NCBI GenBank assembly: GCA_903843285.1
Contig: CAIMPC010000007.1
Location: 156,730-188,967, forward strand
From: Candidatus Omnitrophota bacterium
GTDB lineage: Bacteria; Omnitrophota; Gorgyraeia; 2-01-FULL-45-10
Direction of reading: 5' to 3'
Length of the DNA stretch: 32,238 nt
Shown here piece by piece: positions 1-9,260 of this stretch. Position 1 is the stretch's first letter; each line of letters starts with the position of its first letter. Position numbers and translations under genes: made by a program. Below the pieces are notes generated by a model. It worked only from the letters and a program-made list of their open reading frames with translations. It had not been told where the DNA came from and made no database searches.

Positions 1-930
1 TACATAATGGGTAAACCGGTTGTTTCCACAGCCCTGCCTGAGGTGGAGGCCATGAACAGGGAGAATAACAATATAACCCTTATAGCCGGAACGCATGCGG
101 AGTTTGTGAAGCTTATAGAAAAAGCGCTTATTTCCGATAGCGGTCAGATGTTATCTGAGAGGACGTCCGTGGCAAGAAAGAATAGTTGGAGCGAGCGGAT
201 AGAGAATATGAGTCTGCTTATGGAGGCGGCGATAGAACGTAAGAAGGATGGCTCACCCGCTAATTGGCAGGATAAGTTCCTGAAGATTTACATGAAGACC
301 AGGCACACCGTGATTAAAACGCTCGCGGTTGCACTGGCATTGTATCTGTTCATATTCTATACGCCTATTGTCTGGTTTCTGGCCCGTCCGCTTGTTATAT
401 CCGATGCGCCTAAAAAAGTCGATGCGATTGTGGTTCTCGGCGGGGGTGTCGGCGAGTCGGGTAAGGCGGGACAGGGGTATGAGGAGAGGGCTGAATACGC
501 CGTGGAGCTATATAAAAAAGGATATGCCAAACGTATATTATTCTTGTCGGGATATACGTATATATTTGAAGAGACGCTTGTAATGAAGGCGTTGGCCGTA
601 TCCCAGGGCGTACCCGAAAATGCCGTAATGCTGGAGAACAGGGCCAGTAATACCTACGAGAGTGTATTAGTCACCGATTCAATAGTTCAAAAGGAACGTT
701 GGAGCAATATGATCCTGCTAAGCTCGCCGTATCATATGCTACGGGCTTCGAAAGTATTTGCAAAAATAGATGGCGGTTTGGCCGTCTCCTATGTTCCTAT
801 ACCAAAGAGTTCTTTTTATGCTCACGACACTCGTGGCGTATTCTCCCAAAAGATCAGTTTGCGCCAGATCGGCGGAATAGTTCATGAGTATTTGAGTATA
901 ATTTACTATTGGTGGAACGGTTGGATATAA
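1..930 (+). CDS. Glycosyltransferase C-terminal region fused to a TM segment and a DUF218/YdcF-like domain (5' truncated by window)
   Basis: Frame is open to the window edge. GT4-like 'GKPVVSTALPEVEAM' is followed by a TM stretch and then 'VDAIVVLGGGVGESG...YEERAEYAVELYKKGYAKRILFLSG', typical of DUF218. Confidence 0.75.
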   Translation, partial: YIMGKPVVSTALPEVEAMNRENNNITLIAGTHAEFVKLIEKALISDSGQMLSERTSVARKNSWSERIENMSLLMEAAIERKKDGSPANWQDKFLKIYMKTRHTVIKTLAVALALYLFIFYTPIVWFLARPLVISDAPKKVDAIVVLGGGVGESGKAGQGYEERAEYAVELYKKGYAKRILFLSGYTYIFEETLVMKALAVSQGVPENAVMLENRASNTYESVLVTDSIVQKERWSNMILLSSPYHMLRASKVFAKIDGGLAVSYVPIPKSSFYAHDTRGVFSQKISLRQIGGIVHEYLSIIYYWWNGWI

Positions 931-2126
931 AGTGTTCGAAAAAGATAGTAAGGATCATCGCCAGGCTTAATATCGGCGGTCCGGCCATACACACGGTCTT
1001 ACTCTCCAGCGAATTGAATAAGCGTGGTTATAAGGATACATTAGTTTGCGGCCACGTTAACGATTCGGAGGGCGATATGATGTATCTGGCTAAAGAGAAT
1101 AACGTTTTGCCGATAATCGTTCCCGATCTTGGCAGGGAGATATCTCTCCTTAAAGATTTTAAGGCCTTTACGGCGATATACTCGATTATCAGGCGTGAGA
1201 GACCCGATATCGTCCATACCCATACGGCGAAGGCGGGCACGCTGGGCAGGCTTGCGGCGATCTGTGCCGGCGTTCCGATAAAAGTCCATACCTTCCATGG
1301 GCATGTATTTGATGGATACTTTAGCCCGATGAAGGCCAAAGTATTTATTTTCATAGAAAAGTTTCTCGCTAAGTTTACCGACAAAGTAGTAACGGTGAGC
1401 TCATTAGTCAAGGACGAGATCGTGAATAAATTAAAGATAGTCGAGGCCTCAAAGTGCGTCGTAGTGCCGTTGGGGTTCGATCTCGATAAGTTTTTGGGAT
1501 GCGAAAAGCATATAGGGGTATTTAGGGAAGAGCTTAATGTAGAGCGGGATGTGGTTCTGGTGGGAATAGTAGGAAGATTGGTTCCTATAAAGAACCATAA
1601 AATGTTCCTGTCCTCGGCAAAAGATATCGTTAATAAAATTAAGGACACGGCGATAAAGTTTGCTATAATAGGTGACGGTGAATGCGCCGCGGAATTAAGG
1701 CAAGAGGTTGCGAAACTATGTCTCGAAAAGTACGTTATCTTTACTGGCTGGAAGAAGAATCTGGCAGATGTTTATGCCGATCTCGATATAGTAGCGCTTA
1801 CTTCGCTTAATGAGGGCACGCCGGTTTCAATAATCGAGGCTATGGCATGCGCAAAACCGGTGGTAGCCACAGACGTCGGCGGAGTAAGGGATGTCATTAC
1901 TCATGGAGAGAATGGCTTATTAGCCGAAAGCAACAATGTCAAAGACTTCTCAGATAAAATTTATGAACTGGCCGTCGATAAGGATAAGAGGCTGCGGTTC
2001 GGGTTATGCGGGAGAGAGGCTGTGAGGTCGAAATATTCGAAAGAGCGCCTGATAAAAGATATCGAAGCTTTATATGAGGACTGTTTAAAATTGAAAAATG
2101 GGACAGTCCCATTACCTATGAAATAG
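909..2126 (+). CDS. Glycosyltransferase family 4 (GT-B)
   Basis: N-terminal 'RIIARLNIGGPAIHTVLLSSEL', 'HTHTAKAGTLGRLAA' and C-terminal 'TSLNEGTPVSIIEAMACAKPVVATDVGG' (E-x7-E region). Start is TTG at 909 or GTG at 912. Confidence 0.9.
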   Translation: MVERLDIKCSKKIVRIIARLNIGGPAIHTVLLSSELNKRGYKDTLVCGHVNDSEGDMMYLAKENNVLPIIVPDLGREISLLKDFKAFTAIYSIIRRERPDIVHTHTAKAGTLGRLAAICAGVPIKVHTFHGHVFDGYFSPMKAKVFIFIEKFLAKFTDKVVTVSSLVKDEIVNKLKIVEASKCVVVPLGFDLDKFLGCEKHIGVFREELNVERDVVLVGIVGRLVPIKNHKMFLSSAKDIVNKIKDTAIKFAIIGDGECAAELRQEVAKLCLEKYVIFTGWKKNLADVYADLDIVALTSLNEGTPVSIIEAMACAKPVVATDVGGVRDVITHGENGLLAESNNVKDFSDKIYELAVDKDKRLRFGLCGREAVRSKYSKERLIKDIEALYEDCLKLKNGTVPLPMK

Positions 2127-2154
2127 CGCGTTTGGGACAGTCCCTATTTTTCAA
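2091..2154. repeat. Inverted repeat with two gggacagtccc palindromes (TTGAAAAATgGGGACAGTCCC ... GGGACAGTCCCtATTTTTCAA)
   Basis: Read directly: gggacagtccc at 2100-2110 and 2134-2144, with flanking ttgaaaaat / atttttcaa arms complementary. Confidence 0.85.
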
Positions 2155-2176
2155 ACACAGGAGGAAGTAAATAATA

Positions 2177-3145
2177 ATGAAAAATCTTATCACTGGTGGT
2201 GCGGGGTTCATAGGCTCACATCTGGCCGAGGAATTATTGAAGCGAAAGGAAGATGTGGTGGTAATAGATAATCTTTCGACCGGTAATATGGAGAATATCG
2301 AGCACCTTAAGTCGAATCCTAAATTTTCATTCCATATCGACACGATAATGAACGAAGATCTGATGAAGCGGCTCATAAAGAATTGCGACGTCGTATATCA
2401 TCTGGCTGCTGCGGTCGGAGTTAAGTACATAATAGATAATCCGCTCGAATCGATGCAGACGAATGTTAAAGGGACGGAGATAGTTCTCGAGCTTGCTAAT
2501 TCTCTCGGGAAGAAGAAGGTTGTAGTAGCATCTACTTCCGAAATATACGGTAAAGACAGGCCCGGCAAGAAAGTTTTTAAAGAAGACGATGACAGGGTTC
2601 TTGGGCCCACAACCATTTCGAGATGGAGCTATTCGTGCGCTAAGGCAATGGACGAGTTCCTGTCGCTGGCATACTGGCGCGAGAAGAAGTTGCCGGTGGT
2701 TATAGTAAGATTCTTTAATACCGTGGGCCCGCGTCAGAGCGGGATGTATGGTATGGTAGTGCCGCGTTTCGTTAAGCACGCTCTGTTAAATCAGCCTATA
2801 ACGATATATGGGGACGGAAAGCAGACGAGAAGTTTCACATATGTGGCTGACGCTGTTCGCGCCATAACAGGTCTTGCCAATAACCGGAAGGCCGTAGGTG
2901 AGATATTTAATATAGGTAATCCTAATGCCATATCCATCCAAGAGCTTGCCGAAAAGATAAAGAAGCTTACTAAATCCGATTCGCCTATAGTACATATTCC
3001 GTATGAAAAGGCTTATGAAAAAGGCTTTGAGGATATGAGGCATCGAGAGCCGGATATCACGAAGATAAAAGATCTGATCGGGTTCCAGCCTAAGGTGGAC
3101 CTGGACGAGATGCTGGCGAATATCATCAAGTATTTTGAAAAATGA
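2177..3145 (+). CDS. NAD-dependent epimerase/dehydratase (extended SDR, nucleotide-sugar type)
   Basis: 'ITGGAGFIGSHLAEELL' Rossmann motif, 'STSEIYG', 'YSCAK' (YxxxK) and 'RFFNTVGPRQ'. aggagg RBS upstream. Confidence 0.92.
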   Translation: MKNLITGGAGFIGSHLAEELLKRKEDVVVIDNLSTGNMENIEHLKSNPKFSFHIDTIMNEDLMKRLIKNCDVVYHLAAAVGVKYIIDNPLESMQTNVKGTEIVLELANSLGKKKVVVASTSEIYGKDRPGKKVFKEDDDRVLGPTTISRWSYSCAKAMDEFLSLAYWREKKLPVVIVRFFNTVGPRQSGMYGMVVPRFVKHALLNQPITIYGDGKQTRSFTYVADAVRAITGLANNRKAVGEIFNIGNPNAISIQELAEKIKKLTKSDSPIVHIPYEKAYEKGFEDMRHREPDITKIKDLIGFQPKVDLDEMLANIIKYFEK

Positions 3146-3156
3146 GTACAACTTGT

Positions 3157-3236
3157 GTCATTGCGAGGAGGGCGAAGCCCGACGAAGCAATCCCAGAAAC
3201 GAGATTGCTTCGCCGCCTTTGGCATCTCGCAATGAC
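3157..3236. repeat. Dispersed hairpin repeat, 'gtcattgcgagg...gaagcaatccc / gagattgcttc...ctcgcaatgac' type
   Basis: Terminal inverted arms gtcattgcgag / ctcgcaatgac. Related elements at 9148-9218 and 32003-32092. Confidence 0.85.
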
Positions 3237-3264
3237 GACGATAAATAGGGCTTAAGGTGAAGGC

Positions 3265-4305
3265 ATGCTGCGAATAAAAAATGTGTACGAAGCATTTATA
3301 CTTACAACGGTGATCTCTTATATTATTACTCCTGTTGTAAGGAGCATAGCTATTAAACTTAATTATTTAGACCATCCTAAGACCAATAAAGTCCACGCAC
3401 ATCCTACCGCACTTCTGGGGGGAGCCGCTATATATGTATCATTCATAGTCGGGATACTTACTGTCGTTGGATTTACTCAAGATCCAAAATTAGTTAGCAT
3501 TATAGTCGGATGCACATTTCTTCTAATAGTCGGCTTGGTGGACGACAGGATGGGGATGATGCCTGAGGTGAAACTGCTCGGGCAATTTTTGGCGGCTATG
3601 ATAGCTATCAAATCAGGTGTTAGAGTGGATTTTTTGCATAACTACTATTTCAACGTGATATTTACGTATGTATGGATAGTCGGGATCACCAATGCCTTCA
3701 ATCTCCTGGATAACATGAACGGCCTTTCTGCAGGGATAGCGGTAATAGCATCAATATTCTTCGGGATAGTGATGTGCAACACCGGCCAGTTAGCGGTAGC
3801 GATAATGGCGTTTGCGCTTGCCGGCGCCGGCCTGGGATTCTTAAGGCATAATTTCCCTAAGGCAAATATATTCATGGGTGATACCGGGAGTTTGGTTTTA
3901 GGGTATGTTCTGGCAACCCTTGCTGTCATGGGTAGCTGGAGTACTAAATTTCTCACCACGTCTCTTGCCATGCCGATATTGATACTTGCTTATCCTATAT
4001 TTGATACGATACTTGTCACGGTAATGAGGTTAATAGAGAAGCGGTCAGTTTTTCAGGGTGGTAGGGATCACTCATCACACAGGATGGCGCTACTCGGTTT
4101 TAAAAAGAAGAGAGCCGTTTTGGCGATATATGGCATATGCATAGCCTTGGGATTATCAGCTCTCTTAATGCAAGTGCTGGCGCTAAAACAGGCTATCGTG
4201 CTTATATGTGTAGTGATTTTTTTAATGCTTTTACTGGGGATAAGGCTTGCAATGGTGGATACCGGCAGGTTTGGCAGGAGTAAAGGGGGTAAAGAGATTG
4301 AATAA
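3265..4305 (+). CDS. Polyprenyl-phosphate glycosyl-1-phosphate transferase, MraY/WecA/TagO family
   Basis: Multi-TM; 'HPTALLGGAAIY', 'GLVDDRMGM', 'NAFNLLDNMNGLSAG', 'FMGDTGSLVLG' and 'GGRDHSSHR' are hallmark motifs. Confidence 0.93.
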   Translation: MLRIKNVYEAFILTTVISYIITPVVRSIAIKLNYLDHPKTNKVHAHPTALLGGAAIYVSFIVGILTVVGFTQDPKLVSIIVGCTFLLIVGLVDDRMGMMPEVKLLGQFLAAMIAIKSGVRVDFLHNYYFNVIFTYVWIVGITNAFNLLDNMNGLSAGIAVIASIFFGIVMCNTGQLAVAIMAFALAGAGLGFLRHNFPKANIFMGDTGSLVLGYVLATLAVMGSWSTKFLTTSLAMPILILAYPIFDTILVTVMRLIEKRSVFQGGRDHSSHRMALLGFKKKRAVLAIYGICIALGLSALLMQVLALKQAIVLICVVIFLMLLLGIRLAMVDTGRFGRSKGGKEIE

Positions 4306-5566
4306 AGACCGCCTGAATATAATATTCACCGAGACTATCAAATGGTGTCTTTATTCCATAGTCTTTGCCGCGCCTTTTTCGAAATCTATATCGGAAATAG
4401 GGATCACGATCGCTATAGCTGCCTGGGCGACCCAAAAGATATTGAATAAAGACCTGAATTTTGCGAAGATCGCGCTGGGCATAGCGTTGAGCGTATACGT
4501 GATCACCATCATCCCCTCATTCTTTAATACCGCTTATCCCGAACTCAGCATAAAAGCGTTTTTTACCAAAGTACTCAAATATGTATTCTTATGCATAATC
4601 ATATCGGACGTGGTAACTACCAGGGAGAGGCTTAGGGATCTTTTTATAGTGGCGTTTCTTTCCATTGTAGTTATAACCGTGGATGGCATAATCCAATATT
4701 ATACCAGCTTCGACGCTCTACACGGATACAGATCTTTTAAGATGAGGCTTCCGGAAATCCCTTCGGGGTTGTTCTGGGATTTTCCATCGGATAGTAATGC
4801 CGGGGGTTTCTTTAAAGGCTTTCCCACAGCATCTTTTCCTTTCCCGAATGATCTATCGGCCTGGATTCTTCTGGTGCTTCTGCCGCTTTCGTGCGTAGCT
4901 ATCTTCGGTATGAAAAAAAACGGATACAGATATTTGACCGGCGCCACATCTATTGCACTTTTTTATCTATTCTTATTGGCTAAGGTCAGGAGCGCCTGGC
5001 TTGCCCTTGGCATTTCAATGGGATATATCGCTATTTCAAAGCGTAAGATATGGATCGTTCTCCTGATTATAATCGTCTTCGCTGGCTCGGTCCTTATCAA
5101 GACTGAGATGACTAATAATATATTCTCAACCGGTAGCTTTGGCGATAGGGTCGGCATGCTGGGCACGTCTTGGCAGATATTCATGAACCATCCGATAATA
5201 GGTAACGGATTAAACACCTTCTTTGTCAATTTTATGAAATATAGGAATGACCAGTGGAAAGACAAGAAGGGTAGCTATGCCCATAATTGTTATCTGCAGA
5301 TGGCGGCCGATACGGGGATCATCGGCCTGGCAGGCTTTATGTTCCTGATCGGCGCATATTTTCGCGTGGTAATATGTGCACTAAGGAATATTAAGGATAA
5401 TTTCTACAGAACGGCACTTTGGGGTATCTCGATAGGTGTATTTGCATTCCTGGCCCACAGCTTATTCGATACCAATCTATACTCCCTAAATCTCGCAACT
5501 CTATTCTGGTTCTACGTCGGCACTAGTCTCGCCATTATCAATGCCGCTAAGACCACAGGCCTATGA
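4298..5566 (+). CDS. O-antigen ligase / polymerase family membrane protein (WaaL/Wzy-like)
   Basis: Multi-TM; 'GDRVGMLGTSWQIFMNHPIIGNGLNTF...SYAHNCYLQMAADTGIIGL' is typical of the Wzy_C domain. Likely TTG start at 4298 after aaaggggg, overlapping the upstream stop; the ORF track extends to 4247. Confidence 0.85.
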   Translation: MNKDRLNIIFTETIKWCLYSIVFAAPFSKSISEIGITIAIAAWATQKILNKDLNFAKIALGIALSVYVITIIPSFFNTAYPELSIKAFFTKVLKYVFLCIIISDVVTTRERLRDLFIVAFLSIVVITVDGIIQYYTSFDALHGYRSFKMRLPEIPSGLFWDFPSDSNAGGFFKGFPTASFPFPNDLSAWILLVLLPLSCVAIFGMKKNGYRYLTGATSIALFYLFLLAKVRSAWLALGISMGYIAISKRKIWIVLLIIIVFAGSVLIKTEMTNNIFSTGSFGDRVGMLGTSWQIFMNHPIIGNGLNTFFVNFMKYRNDQWKDKKGSYAHNCYLQMAADTGIIGLAGFMFLIGAYFRVVICALRNIKDNFYRTALWGISIGVFAFLAHSLFDTNLYSLNLATLFWFYVGTSLAIINAAKTTGL

Positions 5567-6666
5567 AGAATCTCAAGATACTTATAATAAATCCTTTCGG
5601 GATCGGTGATGTGATATTTTCTACGCCGCTTATCGAAGTCTTAAAAGACAAATATCCGGATTGTTTCATAGGATATGTATGCAATAAGAGGGCATATGAG
5701 GTTATACGGTCTAACCCGAAGATCGATAAATTCTTCATATATGAGAAGGATGATTTCAGGGTTGCCTGGGAGAAATCCAAACTTGAGTTCCTCAAGTTGA
5801 TCTGGAAATTCTTAATGACCGTAAGGAAAGAGAGATTTGGTATAGCGATCGATCTTTCCCTCGGGTATCAATACAGCCTGCTTTTAAGCCTTATCGGCAT
5901 CAGAAAGAGATATGGATTTAATTATAGAAAGCGCGGTAGGTTTCTCACCGGTAAAATAGATATAGACGGTTTCAGTGATAAGCATGTGATCGAGTATTAC
6001 GGAGAGATATTAAGCTTCCTCGGCATAGATACAAAAGGCCTGAAGCTAAGTCCGAAGGTGTATATTACCGAAGAAGATATTGCATGGGCTCAGGATTTTT
6101 TAAAAAGTAATGGTCTTGGCGAGAGAGATCTATTGATAGGTGTGATACCGGGATGCGGTGCCAGCTGGGGAGTGGATGCCCGGCACAGACGCTGGGGCCG
6201 CGATGGTTTCGCTAAGGTTTGCGATGGCCTGGTCGAGCGCTTTGGCGCCAGAGTAGTGCTCCTGGGAGACCGGAATGAGTGCGAGATAGGTGATGATATT
6301 CAGTTCAGGATGAGGACTAAAGCCATAATGGCCTGTGGAAAGACGAATCTCAGGAATTTTCTGGGTATAATTAATAGATGTAGGCTCGTGATAACCAATG
6401 ATGGCGGTCCGCTCCACATGGCTGTAGGGTTGGGCCTAAGCACAGTCTCTATATTCGGTCCGGTCGATGAAAAGATCTACGGGCCGTATCCGATGGGTGA
6501 ATGCCACGCCGTGATATCGAGGAGCGGACTTGCCTGCAGACCTTGCTATAAAAAATTCAAATATAAGATTTGCGAAAACAGAACGTGCCTTACTTCCATA
6601 AAACCCGAAGAAGTATTAGAGGCCGTAAATAAGCTGCTTAAAACAGGAGTTCGGTATGTGCAATAA
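5563..6666 (+). CDS. Glycosyltransferase family 9 (ADP-heptose:LPS heptosyltransferase-like)
   Basis: 'ILIINPFGIGDVIFSTPLIEVLKDKYPD', 'VIPGCGASW' and 'LVITNDGGPLHMAVGLGLSTVSIFGPVD' are GT9 motifs. Confidence 0.92.
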   Translation: MKNLKILIINPFGIGDVIFSTPLIEVLKDKYPDCFIGYVCNKRAYEVIRSNPKIDKFFIYEKDDFRVAWEKSKLEFLKLIWKFLMTVRKERFGIAIDLSLGYQYSLLLSLIGIRKRYGFNYRKRGRFLTGKIDIDGFSDKHVIEYYGEILSFLGIDTKGLKLSPKVYITEEDIAWAQDFLKSNGLGERDLLIGVIPGCGASWGVDARHRRWGRDGFAKVCDGLVERFGARVVLLGDRNECEIGDDIQFRMRTKAIMACGKTNLRNFLGIINRCRLVITNDGGPLHMAVGLGLSTVSIFGPVDEKIYGPYPMGECHAVISRSGLACRPCYKKFKYKICENRTCLTSIKPEEVLEAVNKLLKTGVRYVQ

Positions 6667-7312
6667 AGCGTGTATTGATTTTGGCAAAGACAATTTTAAG
6701 GAAGATGATATAAGGGGCAGATCCGTCATAGAGGTAGGAGCTCTCGATGTCAATGGGTCGTTGAGGCCTGTCGTAGAATTCTTCGGGCCTTCCAGTTATA
6801 TTGGAGTCGATATTGCCATGGGCCGGGGGGTTGACAAGATATGCAAGATCGAAAATCTTATAAAGGAATTCGGCTGTGAGAAGTTCGACGTGGTGATATG
6901 TACCGAAGTATTGGAGCACGTCAAAGATTGGAGAGAGGCGATACATAATCTAAAGCAAATTTTGAAACCATGCGGCAAGCTGCTCATTACCACCAGATCT
7001 GCGGGATTCGGGTATCATGGTTATCCTTTTGATTTTTGGCGATACGAGATCTCCGATATGAAACATATATTCTCCGATTTTGATATTGATGTAATAAATA
7101 ACGACTCGGCCTTAGAGCCGGGAGTTTTTCTTTCGGCAAGGAAGCCGCAAACTTTTATGGAGAAGAATATAAAGAACTATGAGCTTTATTCGATAGTGCT
7201 TAATGGAAGATCTTCTGTTGTAAGAAGCAATATATACTGGATGCTGGTTTTTTTGCCATTATGTAAATTACTCGGGAAACGCAGATGGACAAATATTTTA
7301 ATAAAGTCATAA
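6656..7312 (+). CDS. Class I SAM-dependent methyltransferase
   Basis: 'VIEVGALDVNG', 'FDVVICTEVLEHVKDWREAIHNLKQILKPCGKLLITT'. Confidence 0.85.
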   Translation: MCNKACIDFGKDNFKEDDIRGRSVIEVGALDVNGSLRPVVEFFGPSSYIGVDIAMGRGVDKICKIENLIKEFGCEKFDVVICTEVLEHVKDWREAIHNLKQILKPCGKLLITTRSAGFGYHGYPFDFWRYEISDMKHIFSDFDIDVINNDSALEPGVFLSARKPQTFMEKNIKNYELYSIVLNGRSSVVRSNIYWMLVFLPLCKLLGKRRWTNILIKS

Positions 7313-8253
7313 AGTACGCGAAAAAAACTTTAAGTTTGGATAAGGCGCATACTGTTGAGATGCTGCTCACTACCATCTCGGGGATGACGACTATAACCGA
7401 AGTAGATTTGGAATTTGTGAACTATTGTAATTTGAGATGCAAGTGGTGTTCTCTCGATCATATGCAAAAAAGATCTGTAATGACGGGGAGCCTGCTTCGC
7501 AAGTTCTTTGATAACCTGTTATTTGACAGAAGATTCAGAAGCGTGAAAGTTATTAATCTTTTCAATGGAGGCGAGATACTGCTGCATCCTTATCTGGAAA
7601 GCATGTTAAATATCATTAAGGAGTATAAGCGGTCTTTTATTGATAAAGGGCTTATCTTTCCGAAAATGGATTTTTTGACTAATGGCACGGTTCTAAACGC
7701 AGAGCTTTCCGGGAAACTTGTCGACCTGGACGTGATAGATACGATCAGATTCAGCGTTGACGGCGGATCCGCTGAGAAGTATGAGGAGCTTCGAAAGGGT
7801 GCAAAGTGGGATGTCACATCAAAGAATGTGAGAGATTTTATAAAAGTTAATAATGGCAAGATAAAAACAGGCATAATCTGTATTATCGAAAGTGACAAGC
7901 CGAAGGATACCGGATGGATGTCTGATGAGTTTAAAGATTTGTGTAGCCTGGTAGGCCACGTTGAACTTAGATATCCTCATGATTGGATGGGCGATGTTCA
8001 GGTGGAGGGATATGAGAAGGTCTTCAAGAATTACTGTAAGTTCCTTTTTCATAGTTTGGTGCTTTTGCCAAACGGTGATGTGGCAGTATGCTGCGGCGAC
8101 TTGAATGGTAAGAAAGGCGTTATTGGAAATTTAAACGAAAAAGATATGTTTCGAATATATGCCTCCAGGCCCAGGAGGGAGATGAGATATAATCTTTTAA
8201 GAGGCAGGAGAGATAAGATAGAATTGTGCAGGAATTGCAGTGGGTATTGCTAA
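7285..8253 (+). CDS. Radical SAM protein with SPASM-like C-terminus
   Basis: 'CNLRCKWC' (CxxxCxxC), 'NGGEILLHP' and C-terminal 'LPNGDVAVCCGD...LCRNCSGYC'. Confidence 0.9.
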   Translation: MDKYFNKVIKYAKKTLSLDKAHTVEMLLTTISGMTTITEVDLEFVNYCNLRCKWCSLDHMQKRSVMTGSLLRKFFDNLLFDRRFRSVKVINLFNGGEILLHPYLESMLNIIKEYKRSFIDKGLIFPKMDFLTNGTVLNAELSGKLVDLDVIDTIRFSVDGGSAEKYEELRKGAKWDVTSKNVRDFIKVNNGKIKTGIICIIESDKPKDTGWMSDEFKDLCSLVGHVELRYPHDWMGDVQVEGYEKVFKNYCKFLFHSLVLLPNGDVAVCCGDLNGKKGVIGNLNEKDMFRIYASRPRREMRYNLLRGRRDKIELCRNCSGYC

Positions 8254-9128
8254 TGCACCCTATCAGTACGATTAAATATATCGCTCAAAGCGCCTATGCA
8301 TTTTGGAACCCGGAGTATTGCAAAGATGACGAATTCGGAAGGTGTTCTATATGCGGTAATTATGGCCGGTTTAAGCATGGCCTGGTCGTGCGTCCGGAGT
8401 CCGAAATTGCCGTGTCGTGTGGTTGGGACAAGCAATTTACGGAAGAGATAAATATAACCAATACGTTGAAGTGCAGATATTGCGCTTCAAAGTTTAGGGT
8501 GCGGTGCGCAGCCGAATCGATGTTAAAGTATTTCTGGAAAGGTAAAATAATTTCTGTCGCTGAATTGTTAAACGGGATTTCTGAGGGTAGAATAGACGCT
8601 AATTGGCATGCGCTTGAGACTACGGCAAATGACGGTATATTCACCGGCCTCAGAAGTGTTAATAACGTAGTCAGGTCCGAGTATTTTGATAATATTGAGA
8701 GGGGACGATGCAAAGATGGTGTCAGATCAGAAGATTTACAGGATTTGACATTTAGCGATAATGCTTTTGATGTGGTGATAGCGCTCGATGTGTTTGAGCA
8801 CATATCCGATCCACTGAAGGCATTCGCTGAGGTTAGGAGAGCGCTGAAACCATCAGGCGTGGGGATTATTACCGTCCCGTTAGATAGAAGGATAATTAAG
8901 ACGAAAACTATAGCTAAAATGGATAGTGGAAAGATTGTATATCTGGATAAGCAGGCCTACCATTCCGATCCGCTTCGCAAGGAAGGCGCGCCTGTATTTA
9001 CTGAATTTGGGATGGATATGGTAGATAATTTAAGTTCGCTGGGATACAATGCTTCATGGGATATCTATAAGACGAGAAGGACAGGGGTCGAGCAGCGTGT
9101 TATTTTGCTTAAAAAAGTAACCGTTTAG
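8253..9128 (+). CDS. Class I SAM methyltransferase with N-terminal Cys-rich (zinc-ribbon-like) segment
   Basis: 'CSICGNYG' and 'LKCRYCASKF' CxxC pairs, then 'FDVVIALDVFEHISDPLKAFAEVRRALKPSGVGIITVP'. ATG at 8253 overlaps the upstream stop; the ORF track extends to 8226. Confidence 0.82.
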   Translation: MHPISTIKYIAQSAYAFWNPEYCKDDEFGRCSICGNYGRFKHGLVVRPESEIAVSCGWDKQFTEEINITNTLKCRYCASKFRVRCAAESMLKYFWKGKIISVAELLNGISEGRIDANWHALETTANDGIFTGLRSVNNVVRSEYFDNIERGRCKDGVRSEDLQDLTFSDNAFDVVIALDVFEHISDPLKAFAEVRRALKPSGVGIITVPLDRRIIKTKTIAKMDSGKIVYLDKQAYHSDPLRKEGAPVFTEFGMDMVDNLSSLGYNASWDIYKTRRTGVEQRVILLKKVTV

Positions 9129-9147
9129 CGTAAAGGAGCTCTAATTT

Positions 9148-9218
9148 GTCATTCTGGAGGAGCGAAGCGACGAAGAATCTAAAAAACGAGATCCTTCGCC
9201 CTTCGGTCTCAGGATGAC
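9148..9218. repeat. Dispersed hairpin repeat, 'gtcattctggaggagcgaagcgacgaagaatct...ctcaggatgac' type
   Basis: Inverted termini and internal gcgaagcgacgaag. Related to 3157-3236 and 32003-32092. Confidence 0.85.
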
Positions 9219-9260
9219 AGAGATGCGCGGGCTTCTTACGGCTAAACTGTCACTTAAAAA

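Noticed and set aside
1028-1648. 206-aa minus-strand ORF antisense to the GT4 gene, and similar long antisense ORFs (21667-22173, 23620-24162, 24868-25395, 25822-26286)
   Set aside because: All mirror strongly supported genes (GT4, PriA, Fmt, CBS protein, GAPDH) and have no recognisable domains.
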